A stretch of 64,000 bases of DNA from Erigeron canadensis (taxonomy: Eukaryota > Streptophyta > Magnoliopsida > Asterales > Asteraceae). Below, one piece after another: positions 11,624-23,340 of the stretch. Location: contig NC_057769.1 of assembly GCF_010389155.1 (NCBI RefSeq), positions 35,201,548-35,265,547 on the forward strand, in the 5' to 3' direction. The position numbers and the translations under genes were made by a program. The notes beneath the pieces are model-generated. The model was not told the DNA's origin. It saw only the letters and a list, made by a program, of their open reading frames with translations, and did no database searches. Position 1 is the first letter of the stretch. Every line of letters starts with the position of its first letter.

Positions 11624-14565
11624 TGTAACACCCCGAGCTAGGCTCGAAATACTACCGAAAAGATATAGCGTATACATGGGATTATCGTAGAACATGAACT
11701 ATATGAAAATAAAGGGATTCAGTGAATCCATCATCAACAACAAGTACATAAAGCATAATGCAAATAGGGGCAGATGAATCCTTGATCCTTGTAAGACTAA
11801 GCCCAAACTCTAGCGCAAGCATCCATCAACCATGACGTCTTGGATTCGCAAGGTTACCTGAAAAGTGTACTAAACAAGGTCAACACTAGGTTGGTGAGTT
11901 CGTAGGGGCAAATGACGAGGATCTAATGCCAAAGCCATTCACAATATGAACTAAGCTAATGAACAAGGAACACACTTACAGTAAGTCCTTAAAAGGCGCA
12001 AGTACTCAATATAGGTTGGCTCGTAGCGCAACCTGGACCCACATGTATCCATTGCACAATCATACCATAACTAGAACACACATAATGCACAAGAACACAG
12101 AATGTCGACATCAACAAATATCCATCAAGTTCTAAAAGGCCAGACATGTCCATCAATGTCCCTCAATTGTTCTCATGTCATCCAATTGTCATCAAGTACG
12201 TATAGCACCCGTTTATTGCACATGCACACATTGTCCCTCTATTGTCATCGATATTGTCATCAAGTACATAAGTACCCGTTTAATGTCATCAAGTACATAA
12301 GTACCCGTTTAATGTCATCAAGTACATAAGTACCCGTTTAATGTCATCAAGTACGTAAGTACCCGTTTAATGTCATCAAGTACATAAGTACCCGTTTATT
12401 GTCATCATGTCCATCATGTCCATCAATTCAACCATGCACAATGCACATACATTTCATACGACTTTACATTTAAGGAATCTTAGATGTTTGTATACAGGGT
12501 CACCCGCAGCCTTCCCACCACATCTCCAACTCATTACATGTATCATCGTCTTCCATGTATGTACAACTACCCTAATCATAAATAAATCAATCATACTCAA
12601 ACAATACATAATCAATCAATGTCCATCAATGACCCTCACATATGTACTCACATAATGAACTACACAAGGTATTTAGAATACACATAGTAAACAAGAACAA
12701 GTAATAATGATATCAAGAAGTATCTAACAAGTTCTATAATGCCCAACATGTCTATCAATGTCCCTCAATTGCACTCAATTACACGTAATGTACCTCATTG
12801 TACTCAATTGCGCGTAATGTACTTCATTGTACTCAATTGCACCATGACCATCAATGTCCACCCAGAAACAAACACTATGTGTATATACTTCGTACGATAC
12901 TACTTTTGAAAGTCCTTTGATGCTTATATATAGGGTCACCCGCAGCCTTCCCACCACATGTCCAACCTTTCGAAGGTATTATCGTCTTCCATATATACAT
13001 AACTAACCTAAAAGTCAACCAAACACGCACATACAATAATCATATAACAACCACGTATTTACACGTTAACAATTCCATCAATCAAACAATGTCATCACTT
13101 AAGACACTCAACATATGCGCAATCAATTCATGTCATCATCAAGGAAATCAAACGTATGCTCAATTGAAGTATGTCATCAATCAAGGCAACACATAATTGC
13201 ACAAACAACAAGTTAACACACAAAGGTTGTACACTTTTCAGCCCGAATCTCAAACGAGTAGGGAGCTACGAACTCACCTTGATCGGCAATAGCAAGCTAA
13301 TATCAAGCTACGAATGCCCAATGGTCGTCAAAAGTCCACAACCTAACAATATATGTCACAATACAAGACATGACCAATACTAGTTATACTGTACCACAAT
13401 TTCCCCTAAAGATGTTTTATAAGTCATTCGAGAACGTTTAAATGACAAAAGAAGAGTTTTGGTTAGACACGGTTCAATGACTTAGCACCAAAATTCCACT
13501 TGAAAATCAAAGCGTTTAGAAATGTGTTTAACCAATTTTGTTAACCTTAGTATGTTAATATAAGACCAACAAACAAGTTTTGGATCATTAAAAGTCGACC
13601 GATAACCGAACGAAAAAGTTGGGGAAGGAACAGAAATACTGCGGCCGCTCGCACGATCGGCCGTGTGAGCATCTGTATTATGGGAAAACTGCAGCCACAA
13701 GCACTAAGCGTCTGTCTGTGCGGCCGTGCTCCTACTGGCAGATTTTTGACTCCAAAATCGACTAAGGAAGCTTCAAAACACATTTTTATGCATAAATCAC
13801 CATATTTTACATCATTGAACATAACCCATATCATAATCTCAATCCATAGCATCAAATCCTTGCTCAAATCCATTTTGACCCATTTCAAAACCCTAATTTT
13901 GACCCAAATCCATTTTGAACCTAAATTTGACCAACAATGCTTAGATTGGACAAGGAAACATGATTAAAAGAATAAAATGATGAATTTGAGTTAGAATTCA
14001 CTTACCAAAACTTCCACAAATTGCCAAACCCGAAAATTACTCAAAAGAAGATGTTCTTGCACTTTTGACAACCCAAATCTTTGATATGTAATGAAGATGA
14101 TGATAAGGATGATGATTCTAACACAATTCTAACTTGAAACCATAATTTGGTGTAAGAATCTTAGAGAGAGAGAGAGACATTAGTGTGTATGTGTGTTTTG
14201 TTCTTGCAAGAAGAAAGAAAGAAAAAGATGGGGTGAAGAATGAATGGATGGGTGGAAAATAAGGAAGATAGGGTTGGGTGATGGGTCATGGGTTTGACCC
14301 ATGGAGGATCCATTTCATGTTGCTAACTAGATTTAATGTCATCTAGTACCGTAAAGCCAATTAGATATAAATGTCATCTCAAGGTTTAGGTTCGATTTGC
14401 ACCAACGATGATATCGACTAGCACATATATCTTAAACGATAAATTGATCTATTTGGACACATTACACTTACATGAACTCCAAATTGCACTTGAACTATAT
14501 TGGCCAACTCGATAGTTAGTTAAATTGTACATATGGTCAAAAGGTCAGGAACCACGATTGTTACA
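11624..14565 (-). mobile_element. Solo LTR (Ty3/gypsy chromovirus-like), copy 1
   Basis: The unit starts TGTAACACCCCGAG and ends ATTGTTACA. It is 2,942 bp long and flanked by GTGGC at 11,619-11,623 and 14,566-14,570. There is no internal domain, so it is a solo LTR left by LTR-LTR recombination. The start matches the LTR of the gypsy element at 35,491 (TGTAACACCCCGC...TTGTTACA). By that analogy, and from a similar AGAGAGAG-rich stretch near the right end, it is in minus orientation. The small open frames inside it have no family resemblance and I leave them out. Confidence 0.85.
12255..12398. repeat. 29-bp minisatellite inside the solo LTR
   Basis: Five copies of a 29-bp unit, beginning TGTCATCAAGTACATAAG and ending CCCGTTTA(A), start at 12,255, 12,284, 12,313, 12,342 and 12,371. 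One unit has GTACGTAAG in place of GTACATAAG. A diverged sixth unit lies at about 12,188. There are no unique spacers, so this is not a CRISPR array. Confidence 0.95.
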
Positions 14566-14857
14566 GTGGCAGAGTAGCCATACTGTAACATGTTTGGTTA
14601 TCTACCACAATGTTCATATACCTTTATTGCGTTAAGTATATTTAAAACAATTATTTTATGACATTTAGAAGTGCATTTTGGGTTGTTTTGGCCAGTTAGT
14701 AGAAACCATGGCCCAAATTTTCATAAGCAAATGGCTCGATTAAACTTGTCACTAATAAATCTTGATCGAACTAGAGTTGTATGTGATTTTCTCTATGTAC
14801 GGTGGTCGGTCATGAACTAATGTATTCTATAAAAACATCAAGCTGAATATTTGTTTC

Positions 14858-15060
14858 TGTTGTAAAACCAAACAAGAACAATATAGTAAAGAACAAGAGA
14901 CAAAAGATATAGAGAGAATGAATAATTCTATTATTAATCTCATCAATACATTGTTTATATAGATACAAAGATAGAGTTTTCTCCAAGAAACAAATCTCTC
15001 AACATTATACAAATATTTGGTTACCATACATGGACATCCATATAATATTTATTCATAATA
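14858..15060 (-). mobile_element. Copia LTR, copy 1 (truncated partner)
   Basis: Duplicate of the LTR at 20,641-20,843, starting TGTTGTAAAACC and preceded by GTTTC. It is followed by CTCCCCCTTGG (polypurine tract on the minus strand) and about 60 bp of Copia coding end, then cut at 15,130 by the duplication junction. It is a by-product of the segmental duplication and not a separate insertion. Confidence 0.8.
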
Positions 15061-17052
15061 CTCCCCCTTGGATGTCCATCGATTAAAGATATTATGCCTC
15101 GTTAAAACCTTACGAGAGAAAACCCAATGGTCCCAATATATGTTTACGGGCTGTTTATTTAGATTATGTATGAAAACTTGGTGGAAATACGTCTGATCTT
15201 TTATACCATTTTTCTATATGCCACTGCACTTGTAAATTGTACTGAAGCTACATCATATACAACTAATATACTTTGTATACAAGTTCTTCCACCTATATTA
15301 ACAATAAGTTACCTAGCATCTGCCCGATGGCCTGGATAGTGGATTACAAACAACAAAGATATAACGTGAGTCTGAAAATCATTCAAGGCGGCTATCCGTC
15401 ATTGATAAACAAAGTTTGGAAGATATGAATGTAATAAGTAGAGTATAGAAAAATGGTTGGTACCTAAATTATGAAGTTGGTGTGTTAAATCACTATTACC
15501 CTTATGGTGTAAAGGTCCAAAATTATATATTGAGTTTAAGAGAAACTGTTATTCAATCTGCACATACAGGTATACAATTATCTCTTTAAATAGCCATATG
15601 TCAATTTGTATCTATTGAAATGTTTATATGCTGGTGGATTTGATTTTCGAATGGTTAGTGAAAGCTTCTTTTTTTTTATCATAATAAAAGACTAAATATC
15701 GGTTGGGGTTCCTTTGTTAGGCGAACCATGTTATTCGTCCTGAAACATTTTATTTGTTTTCTACTGATTATTATAGTATAATTTTTTTTATTTAAAAGAC
15801 GATGAATAATATGGTTTTACGAAACAACTTTCATTACCTATTTAAAAAATCGGAAACAAAGTACATGCAAACAATATATTTAAACCACGACGTGCGTAGC
15901 ACGGGTATTTAAGCCCTCGTTTACTGTTAAAAAATAAAAGGAAAAAGATTAATGAATGAGTGGTTAGTTAATGCTAAATTTAATACTAAAATTAATTTTG
16001 AGAAATAATATCCATAATTTTGAGAAATTAGTTTAGAAAATCTCTATATTTAAATATGCATGTGACCCTATTCTTCTCAATTTCCCTTTATTTATATATC
16101 GCCTCTTTTTCTGCTTCTTTTTTTTAATACCACTTTCTTTTTCTTTTTATCAAATTCTATGAGTAATTCTATATCTACAAATATTTTACAAACAAATTTT
16201 TATAAACATAATTTCTACCAACTAAATCATGTTTATGTAATCTCTCTCCTCTTTCTCTCTTTTGTTGATTGGACCAACTCCATGCCACATGTGTTTGTAG
16301 ATTTTTTGTTTGTAAAAAACTTGTCACTCTAGCATTGCTCATTTTAATTTGCTATGTTGATTTTTATGTTTTTAATTTTTAATTATTGTTGATTTATTTT
16401 GAAGTTACAATTTTCATGTGAAGTTGACTTTTTTTGTTGGCATATTCTTTGTAGGTTTAATATTTTATGTTTGATTTTTACTTAATTGTTGAAAGATGGA
16501 TCAATCAATCTATATATTTTTTAAATTATCATAAACAAGTGTGATTTTGTCTTCGTTTCATGTTTTAGTTTAAATTGTTTGACTAATGAATACGAGTAAT
16601 TACGTTGATGAGATATATGGAATTTGGATATTAGTGAATTTATAAAACATTAATATATATAGTGTTTTTTATGCAGAATTATGAAACGTTCTTTCCGTCC
16701 AATGCCACTTTCTTCACCCGAGCAAACGGGAAATAATTAACCTTTTTTCTTTTTACTATATATGTTATTTAGTCTTCTAATTAAACTTTGATGTTTATCA
16801 ATTGTCTCTACATGGATATATATATACACAAGCATAATACTCACACGTTGCGACGAAATTTTATAACTACTTTTTTGCATGAATACATCGGTTACAGAGT
16901 GCCAAAAATATATATTATAAGATTATGTCAATTGTTTTAGAACTATATGGTATTTTAGTGTTATAGTGTAGAGGGGCATTTTGGAAACCATAAATATGCT
17001 AAAAGGGGCATATTGGGAACAAAAACTATGCTTAATCTCTTAATCCAACTTT

Positions 17053-17223
17053 TTTTTTTAACGGCATGCTATTCTACTCTTAAATTACATGTATGCCTGA
17101 AAACCAGGACTCTCGAAAAACCCTCTATAAATCCACTCTCACAAATGTGGGAGGTGAGACTCGAACCCGGATGGATCCTCTCAAGGTCAAATATCTTACC
17201 AATGGGTCACCAACCCCATTGGC
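17053..17223 (-). mobile_element. SINE, copy 2
   Basis: Duplicate of the SINE at 11,271, with the same flanking CTTAATCCAACTTT repeats at 17,039-17,052 and 17,224-17,237. It came with the segmental duplication. Confidence 0.85.
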
Positions 17224-17405
17224 CTTAATCCAACTTTCTTTATAAGGGGTTAAAGATTAAAAATAAAGATATATACAACTTCAAACTTTGTTGGGCTACG
17301 GAAAAAGTGATTTCTTAAAACTGTAAGAGAAACTGATGTTTATTATAATTGCATACAAGTTTGGCGCTACTAATCTCATAATATAACTTGATTAATAATG
17401 GTGGC

Positions 17406-20348
17406 TGTAACACCCCGAGCTAGGCTCGAAATACTACCGAAAAGATATAGCGTATACATGGGATTATCGTAGAACATGAACTATATGAAAATAAAGGGAT
17501 TCAGTGAATCCATCATCAACAACAAGTACATAAAGCATAATGCAAATAGGGGCAGATGAATCCTTGATCCTTGTAAGACTAAGCCCAAACTCTAGCGCAA
17601 GCATCCATCAACCATGACGTCTTGGATTCGCAAGGTTACCTGAAAAGTGTACTAAACAAGGTCAACACTAGGTTGGTGAGTTCGTAGGGGCAAATGACGA
17701 GGATCTAATGCCAAAGCCATTCACAATATGAACTAAGCTAATGAACAAGGAACACACTTACAGTAAGTCCTTAAAAGGCGCAAGTACTCAATATAGGTTG
17801 GCTCGTAGCGCAACCTGGACCCACATGTATCCATTGCACAATCATACCATAACTAGAACACACATAATGCACAAGAACACAGAATGTCGACATCAACAAA
17901 TATCCATCAAGTTCTAAAAGGCCAGACATGTCCATCAATGTCCCTCAATTGTTCTCATGTCATCCAATTGTCATCAAGTACGTATAGCACCCGTTTATTG
18001 CACATGCACACATTGTCCCTCTATTGTCATCGATATTGTCATCAAGTACATAAGTACCCGTTTAATGTCATCAAGTACATAAGTACCCGTTTAATGTCAT
18101 CAAGTACATAAGTACCCGTTTAATGTCATCAAGTACGTAAGTACCCGTTTAATGTCATCAAGTACATAAGTACCCGTTTATTGTCATCATGTCCATCATG
18201 TCCATCAATTCAACCATGCACAATGCACATACATTTCATACGACTTTACATTTAAGGAATCTTAGATGTTTGTATACAGGGTCACCCGCAGCCTTCCCAC
18301 CACATCTCCAACTCATTACATGTATCATCGTCTTCCATGTATGTACAACTACCCTAATCATAAATAAATCAATCATACTCAAACAATACATAATCAATCA
18401 ATGTCCATCAATGACCCTCACATATGTACTCACATAATGAACTACACAAGGTATTTAGAATACACATAGTAAACAAGAACAAGTAATAATGATATCAAGA
18501 AGTATCTAACAAGTTCTATAATGCCCAACATGTCTATCAATGTCCCTCAATTGCACTCAATTACACGTAATGTACCTCATTGTACTCAATTGCGCGTAAT
18601 GTACTTCATTGTACTCAATTGCACCATGACCATCAATGTCCACCCAGAAACAAACACTATGTGTATATACTTCGTACGATACTACTTTTGAAAGTCCTTT
18701 GATGCTTATATATAGGGTCACCCGCAGCCTTCCCACCACATGTCCAACCTTTCGAAGGTATTATCGTCTTCCATATATACATAACTAACCTAAAAGTCAA
18801 CCAAACACGCACATACAATAATCATATAACAACCACGTATTTACACGTTAACAATTCCATCAATCAAACAATGTCATCACTTAAGACACTCAACATATGC
18901 GCAATCAATTCATGTCATCATCAAGGAAATCAAACGTATGCTCAATTGAAGTATGTCATCAATCAAGGCAACACATAATTGCACAAACAACAAGTTAACA
19001 CACAAAGGTTGTACACTTTTCAGCCCGAATCTCAAACGAGTAGGGAGCTACGAACTCACCTTGATCGGCAATAGCAAGCTAATATCAAGCTACGAATGCC
19101 CAATGGTCGTCAAAAGTCCACAACCTAACAATATATGTCACAATACAAGACATGACCAATACTAGTTATACTGTACCACAATTTCCCCTAAAGATGTTTT
19201 ATAAGTCATTCGAGAACGTTTAAATGACAAAAGAAGAGTTTTGGTTAGACACGGTTCAATGACTTAGCACCAAAATTCCACTTGAAAATCAAAGCGTTTA
19301 GAAATGTGTTTAACCAATTTTGTTAACCTTAGTATGTTAATATAAGACCAACAAACAAGTTTTGGATCATTAAAAGTCGACCGATAACCGAACGAAAAAG
19401 TTGGGGAAGGAACAGAAATACTGCGGCCGCTCGCACGATCGGCCGTGTGAGCATCTGTATTATGGGAAAACTGCAGCCACAAGCACTAAGCGTCTGTCTG
19501 TGCGGCCGTGCTCCTACTGGCAGATTTTTGACTCCAAAATCGACTAAGGAAGCTTCAAAACACATTTTTATGCATAAATCACCATATTTTAACATCATTG
19601 AACATAACCCATATCATAATCTCAATCCATAGCATCAAATCCTTGCTCAAATCCATTTTGACCCATTTCAAAACCCTAATTTTGACCCAAATCCATTTTG
19701 AACCTAAATTTGACCAACAATGCTTAGATTGGACAAGGAAACATGATTAAAAGAATAAAATGATGAATTTGAGTTAGAATTCACTTACCAAAACTTCCAC
19801 AAATTGCCAAACCCGAAAATTACTCAAAAGAAGATGTTCTTGCACTTTTGACAACCCAAATCTTTGATATGTAATGAAGATGATGATAAGGATGATGATT
19901 CTAACACAATTCTAACTTGAAACCATAATTTGGTGTAAGAATCTTAGAGAGAGAGAGAGACATTAGTGTGTATGTGTGTTTTGTTCTTGCAAGAAGAAAG
20001 AAAGAAAAAGATGGGGTGAAGAATGAATGGATGGGTGGAAAATAAGGAAGATAGGGTTGGGTGATGGGTCATGGGTTTGACCCATGGAGGATCCATTTCA
20101 TGTTGCTAACTAGATTTAATGTCATCTAGTACCGTAAAGCCAATTAGATATAAATGTCATCTCAAGGTTTAGGTTCGATTTGCACCAACGATGATATCGA
20201 CTAGCACATATATCTTAAACGATAAATTGATCTATTTGGACACATTACACTTACATGAACTCCAAATTGCACTTGAACTATATTGGCCAACTCGATAGTT
20301 AGTTAAATTGTACATATGGTCAAAAGGTCAGGAACCACGATTGTTACA
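17406..20348 (-). mobile_element. Solo LTR, copy 2
   Basis: Duplicate of 11,624-14,565, with TGTAACACCCCGAG and ATTGTTACA ends and GTGGC at 17,401-17,405 and 20,349-20,353. It is one base longer than copy 1. Confidence 0.85.
18037..18180. repeat. 29-bp minisatellite, copy 2
   Basis: Same five-unit array as at 12,255, with the same variant unit in the same place. The array has neither gained nor lost units since the duplication. Confidence 0.95.
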
Positions 20349-21439
20349 GTGGCAGAGTAGCCATACTGTAACATGTTTGGTTATCTACCACAATGTTCAT
20401 ATACCTTTATTGCGTTAAGTATATTTAAAACAATTATTTTATGACATTTAGAAGTGCATTTTGGGTTGTTTTGGCCAGTTAGTAGAAACCATGGCCCAAA
20501 TTTTCATAAGCAAATGGCTCGATTAAACTTGTCACTAATAAATCTTGATCGAACTAGAGTTGTATGTGATTTTCTCTATGTACGGTGGTCGGTCATGAAC
20601 TAATGTATTCTATAAAAACATCAAGCTGAATATTTGTTTCTGTTGTAAAACCAAACAAGAACAATATAGTAAAGAACAAGAGACAAAAGATATAGAGAGA
20701 ATGAATAATTCTATTATTAATCTCATCAATACATTGTTTATATAGATACAAAGATAGAGTTTTCTCCAAGAAACAAATCTCTCAACATTATACAAATATT
20801 TGGTTACCATACATGGACATCCATATAATATTTATTCATAATACTCCCCCTTGGATGTCCATCGATTAAAGATATTATGCCTCGTTAAAACCTTACGAGA
20901 GAAAACCCAATGGGACAAAAATTGTAAGTCCACCTAACAAGATGTACACGAGATCAAGATATAACAAGATATAAGGTTAGACAATAATAATAATCACAAG
21001 TTATATCAAGCAACCCGACTGGCAAGTAAATCGAAACTAGATATGACTAGTTAGAATTACGATCCAGATAATGGATAAGAGTAATAATGTATAATTGCTT
21101 GAAACTATATAAATTACTAAATATAATCAAGTATTATGGCAATGAGTCAAGATGTACTTTTCAATGTATTTTATTTATTGCTTATAAACAAAATACAAGA
21201 GTTGTTGCGGAACAAAGATAATCACACTTGTGAAAGTATCTAAACAACCCAGAAATACAAATGATCTATGCGACGAGGAATTACTCGTAAGAATACTTAG
21301 AGTAATATCACACGTTGCAATTGCCAAAGTTCCAAGCAAATTTGCAAGTGTGAGAAGTCTTATATTTATAGGCAAACATGTCCTGATGACATGGCAATAT
21401 GCCGTACTAAATATGGTTGGATGGATTTATGGGACAAAT

Positions 21440-23340
21440 CCATAACACACTTGTTTAAGGTAAAGTATGTAAGTTTCTTGATGTGACTTGACATACTTTA
21501 TTCCCAACCTTTTTGCTAAAACTTTCCCAATCCCAGGTTGATAGTAATTAACCGGGTAAAGGTAGTTAAAGCTGCAAAAAGACTTTCCTCGTAATCAGTG
21601 AAAAAGTGTTGTAAGTACTTTTTCACTGAGCCTCTTCAGGTAAGATCTTCTCTGAGCTCTGCTTCTGAGATGATCTTCTTCCTCAGTCTTCAGTCTTTGA
21701 CTTCCGTCTGAATGTCTTCAGTGTTGGTTGATTCTGAATCTGAAGTGAAGCTTCAGTGAGCTATATTCTGAATGACTTTAGAATCCTGAGCAAGTTTTCT
21801 TCACTAAGCTTCAACTATTTTGAACAAATTATACTTAGTCGATTTTCGACCTAACAAAAATCTAGTGAAGGGAAAAGAGTACATAATTCTTTTGATACGC
21901 TTGGGGATGTTGCCTCATTAAAAACCTGTCACCACAATGCATAAAGGTGAGACTTCAAAGAATGTTGGAAATAATGTTGGGAAAATAGACGTGCCTTGGA
22001 AGTGTGTAAGCTTATGCTTTGATTCAGTTCGAAACTGTCTGATTAAACTAGACATTAGTATGGTTGTTTTAGGTATGAGTTAAAACATGAAAGAGGTGTA
22101 CGTATTCAATAAAGTCATCATTGAAAGATTTGTTTATGGCTTAAGTTTCTCATTGACATGTAGTTTTCCCAACATTAGGGGGAGATGTTCACAACATTAG
22201 AGAAAGTGGAAAGCAGCTAAAGAAGTAAGAATGAATTATCAAAGATTCTCACAAGCTTAAAATTTGTGGGACAATTCATTCAGAATATTTAGTAATTTCC
22301 AGCAATGTTAACTGACCAAAAGCTGCTTATGCTCCGATTGATAATGAGTAATAGAAAAGTCGATTCCAAAATAAAGGCCTCGAAATAAAAGGAGCATGGA
22401 ATTTAGATGGTCAAAGTCGAGGTATAAAAGACCCCAAAAGAGATTGATGATGAGAAACTAGACATGAAGGTTTTGAGAAATCCCGGGTACTTGGAAATAA
22501 TGAGATCTCAATGAATTATGACATGTCTAGATACTTGTGGAATCGAATATAGATAAAGCGACGTCGAGATTGAACGAATATGATAGCGCTAAGAGTATAT
22601 ATGGTGAGGATCTTGAGAGCATGCATGCACATAAAATGTTAAAATATAAATTATTGGCCAAATTGGAAAGACGCTAGTAGTTTGTGACGTGGAGTCCATG
22701 CACTTGAAAGTGTGGAATTGATTATGGTGGAAGCAACTATTTAAAGTCTGGCAATAAGAGAAAATCTTGATTTGCGTCTAGAAGGATAAGGAATAGAGCT
22801 CATTTGATATTGAGATTCCATGAGGGACATAAAATGAATGAAGAATGTCTCATGATTTAGAATGCTTGAAACACGTGTGAAAAGTTCTCGAGAATAGAAA
22901 ATATTATGTATGAAACTTATAAAGAAATCCGGATATGAGTATGATATAGATTTCGTTTATTGTGATGATTTGAATATCAATGGAACTATGAGGAAGTTTC
23001 CAATAATGATTGAATAATGGAATGTGAAATAAAAGACAAGGATTATCTTGTTTACGAATCTTAGAGATAAATGACGTTCATGGTTATGAGGTCAAATGAT
23101 ACTGTAATGCCCCTATGACTTTCAAGATAATGATCACAATGTTGAGTTGAAAGTGTCACTGAAATACTGAAATTGAAGCAAAGAGACTTATTTTATTTAG
23201 ACACTTAATATGTCAAACATCGAATATGTTTGGGAATGATAAGTATTCAATTTGCTCTCAAATGATCTTTGTAAAACCAATCATTATTGCCAAGACAATA
23301 TGGTATATGCTCTCAATCTTACAAGATGAGCAATTCATTA
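21440..23340 (+). pseudogene. Nested plus-strand Copia remnants (pol)
   Basis: Across many frameshifts, the plus strand shows the linker before the reverse transcriptase (a EISMNYD-like stretch followed by MSR at about 22,510) and a reverse transcriptase active-site box read as YCDDLNINGT at about 22,945. The usual Copia box is YVDD. Sequence at 21,440-21,900 is rich in CTTCAGTCTTC-type motifs and looks like a Copia LTR or leader. Boundaries are approximate. Orientation is opposite to the enclosing Copia element, so this is a nested insertion that later decayed. Confidence 0.55.
21595..21629. other. Perfect 13-bp stem hairpin
   Basis: TCAGTGAAAAAGT at 21,595-21,607 and its exact reverse complement at 21,617-21,629 are separated by a 9-base loop. 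It lies inside the nested Copia leader or LTR region. Confidence 0.85.

Larger units (their letters stand above)
9352..15130. repeat. 5.78-kb tandem duplication, copy 1
   Basis: This block is repeated head-to-tail at 15,131-20,913. The two copies begin at the same TCCCAATATATGTTTACGGG and end at the same ACCCAATGG. The offset is 5,779-5,783 across the whole length, so copies differ only by a few single-base indels, mostly in homopolymers, plus rare substitutions. The block joins the right half of a Helitron, a second Helitron with a SINE inside, a solo LTR, and the 3' LTR plus about 70 internal bases of a Copia element. The breakpoints coincide with no element boundary, so it is a segmental duplication and not a transposon. 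Confidence 0.93.
15131..20913. repeat. 5.78-kb tandem duplication, copy 2
   Basis: Near-identical to 9,352-15,130. It begins in the middle of the Helitron: the left half of that element is missing and the hairpin end is at about 15,891-15,919. It ends where copy 1 ends, but the sequence then continues into the rest of the Copia element (GGGACAAAAATTG). Visible differences from copy 1 include an extra T in poly-T runs near 15,789, and TTTTAACATC at 19,588 where copy 1 has TTTTACATC. The duplication must post-date both the Copia insertion and the solo-LTR formation, since both are copied. Confidence 0.93.

Noticed and set aside
12102..12329. Small plus-strand frame and its twin at 17,884 as genes
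   Set aside because: They lie across the 29-bp minisatellite in a solo LTR and repeat its sequence. No domain is seen.
12255..12398. Regular repeats as a CRISPR array
   Set aside because: Units are directly adjacent with no unique spacers, inside a plant LTR. There are no cas genes.
9352..20913. The duplicated blocks as two long terminal repeats of one giant element
   Set aside because: There is no internal domain between them. They abut directly, and the block contains whole insertions with their own TSDs and ends inside another element.
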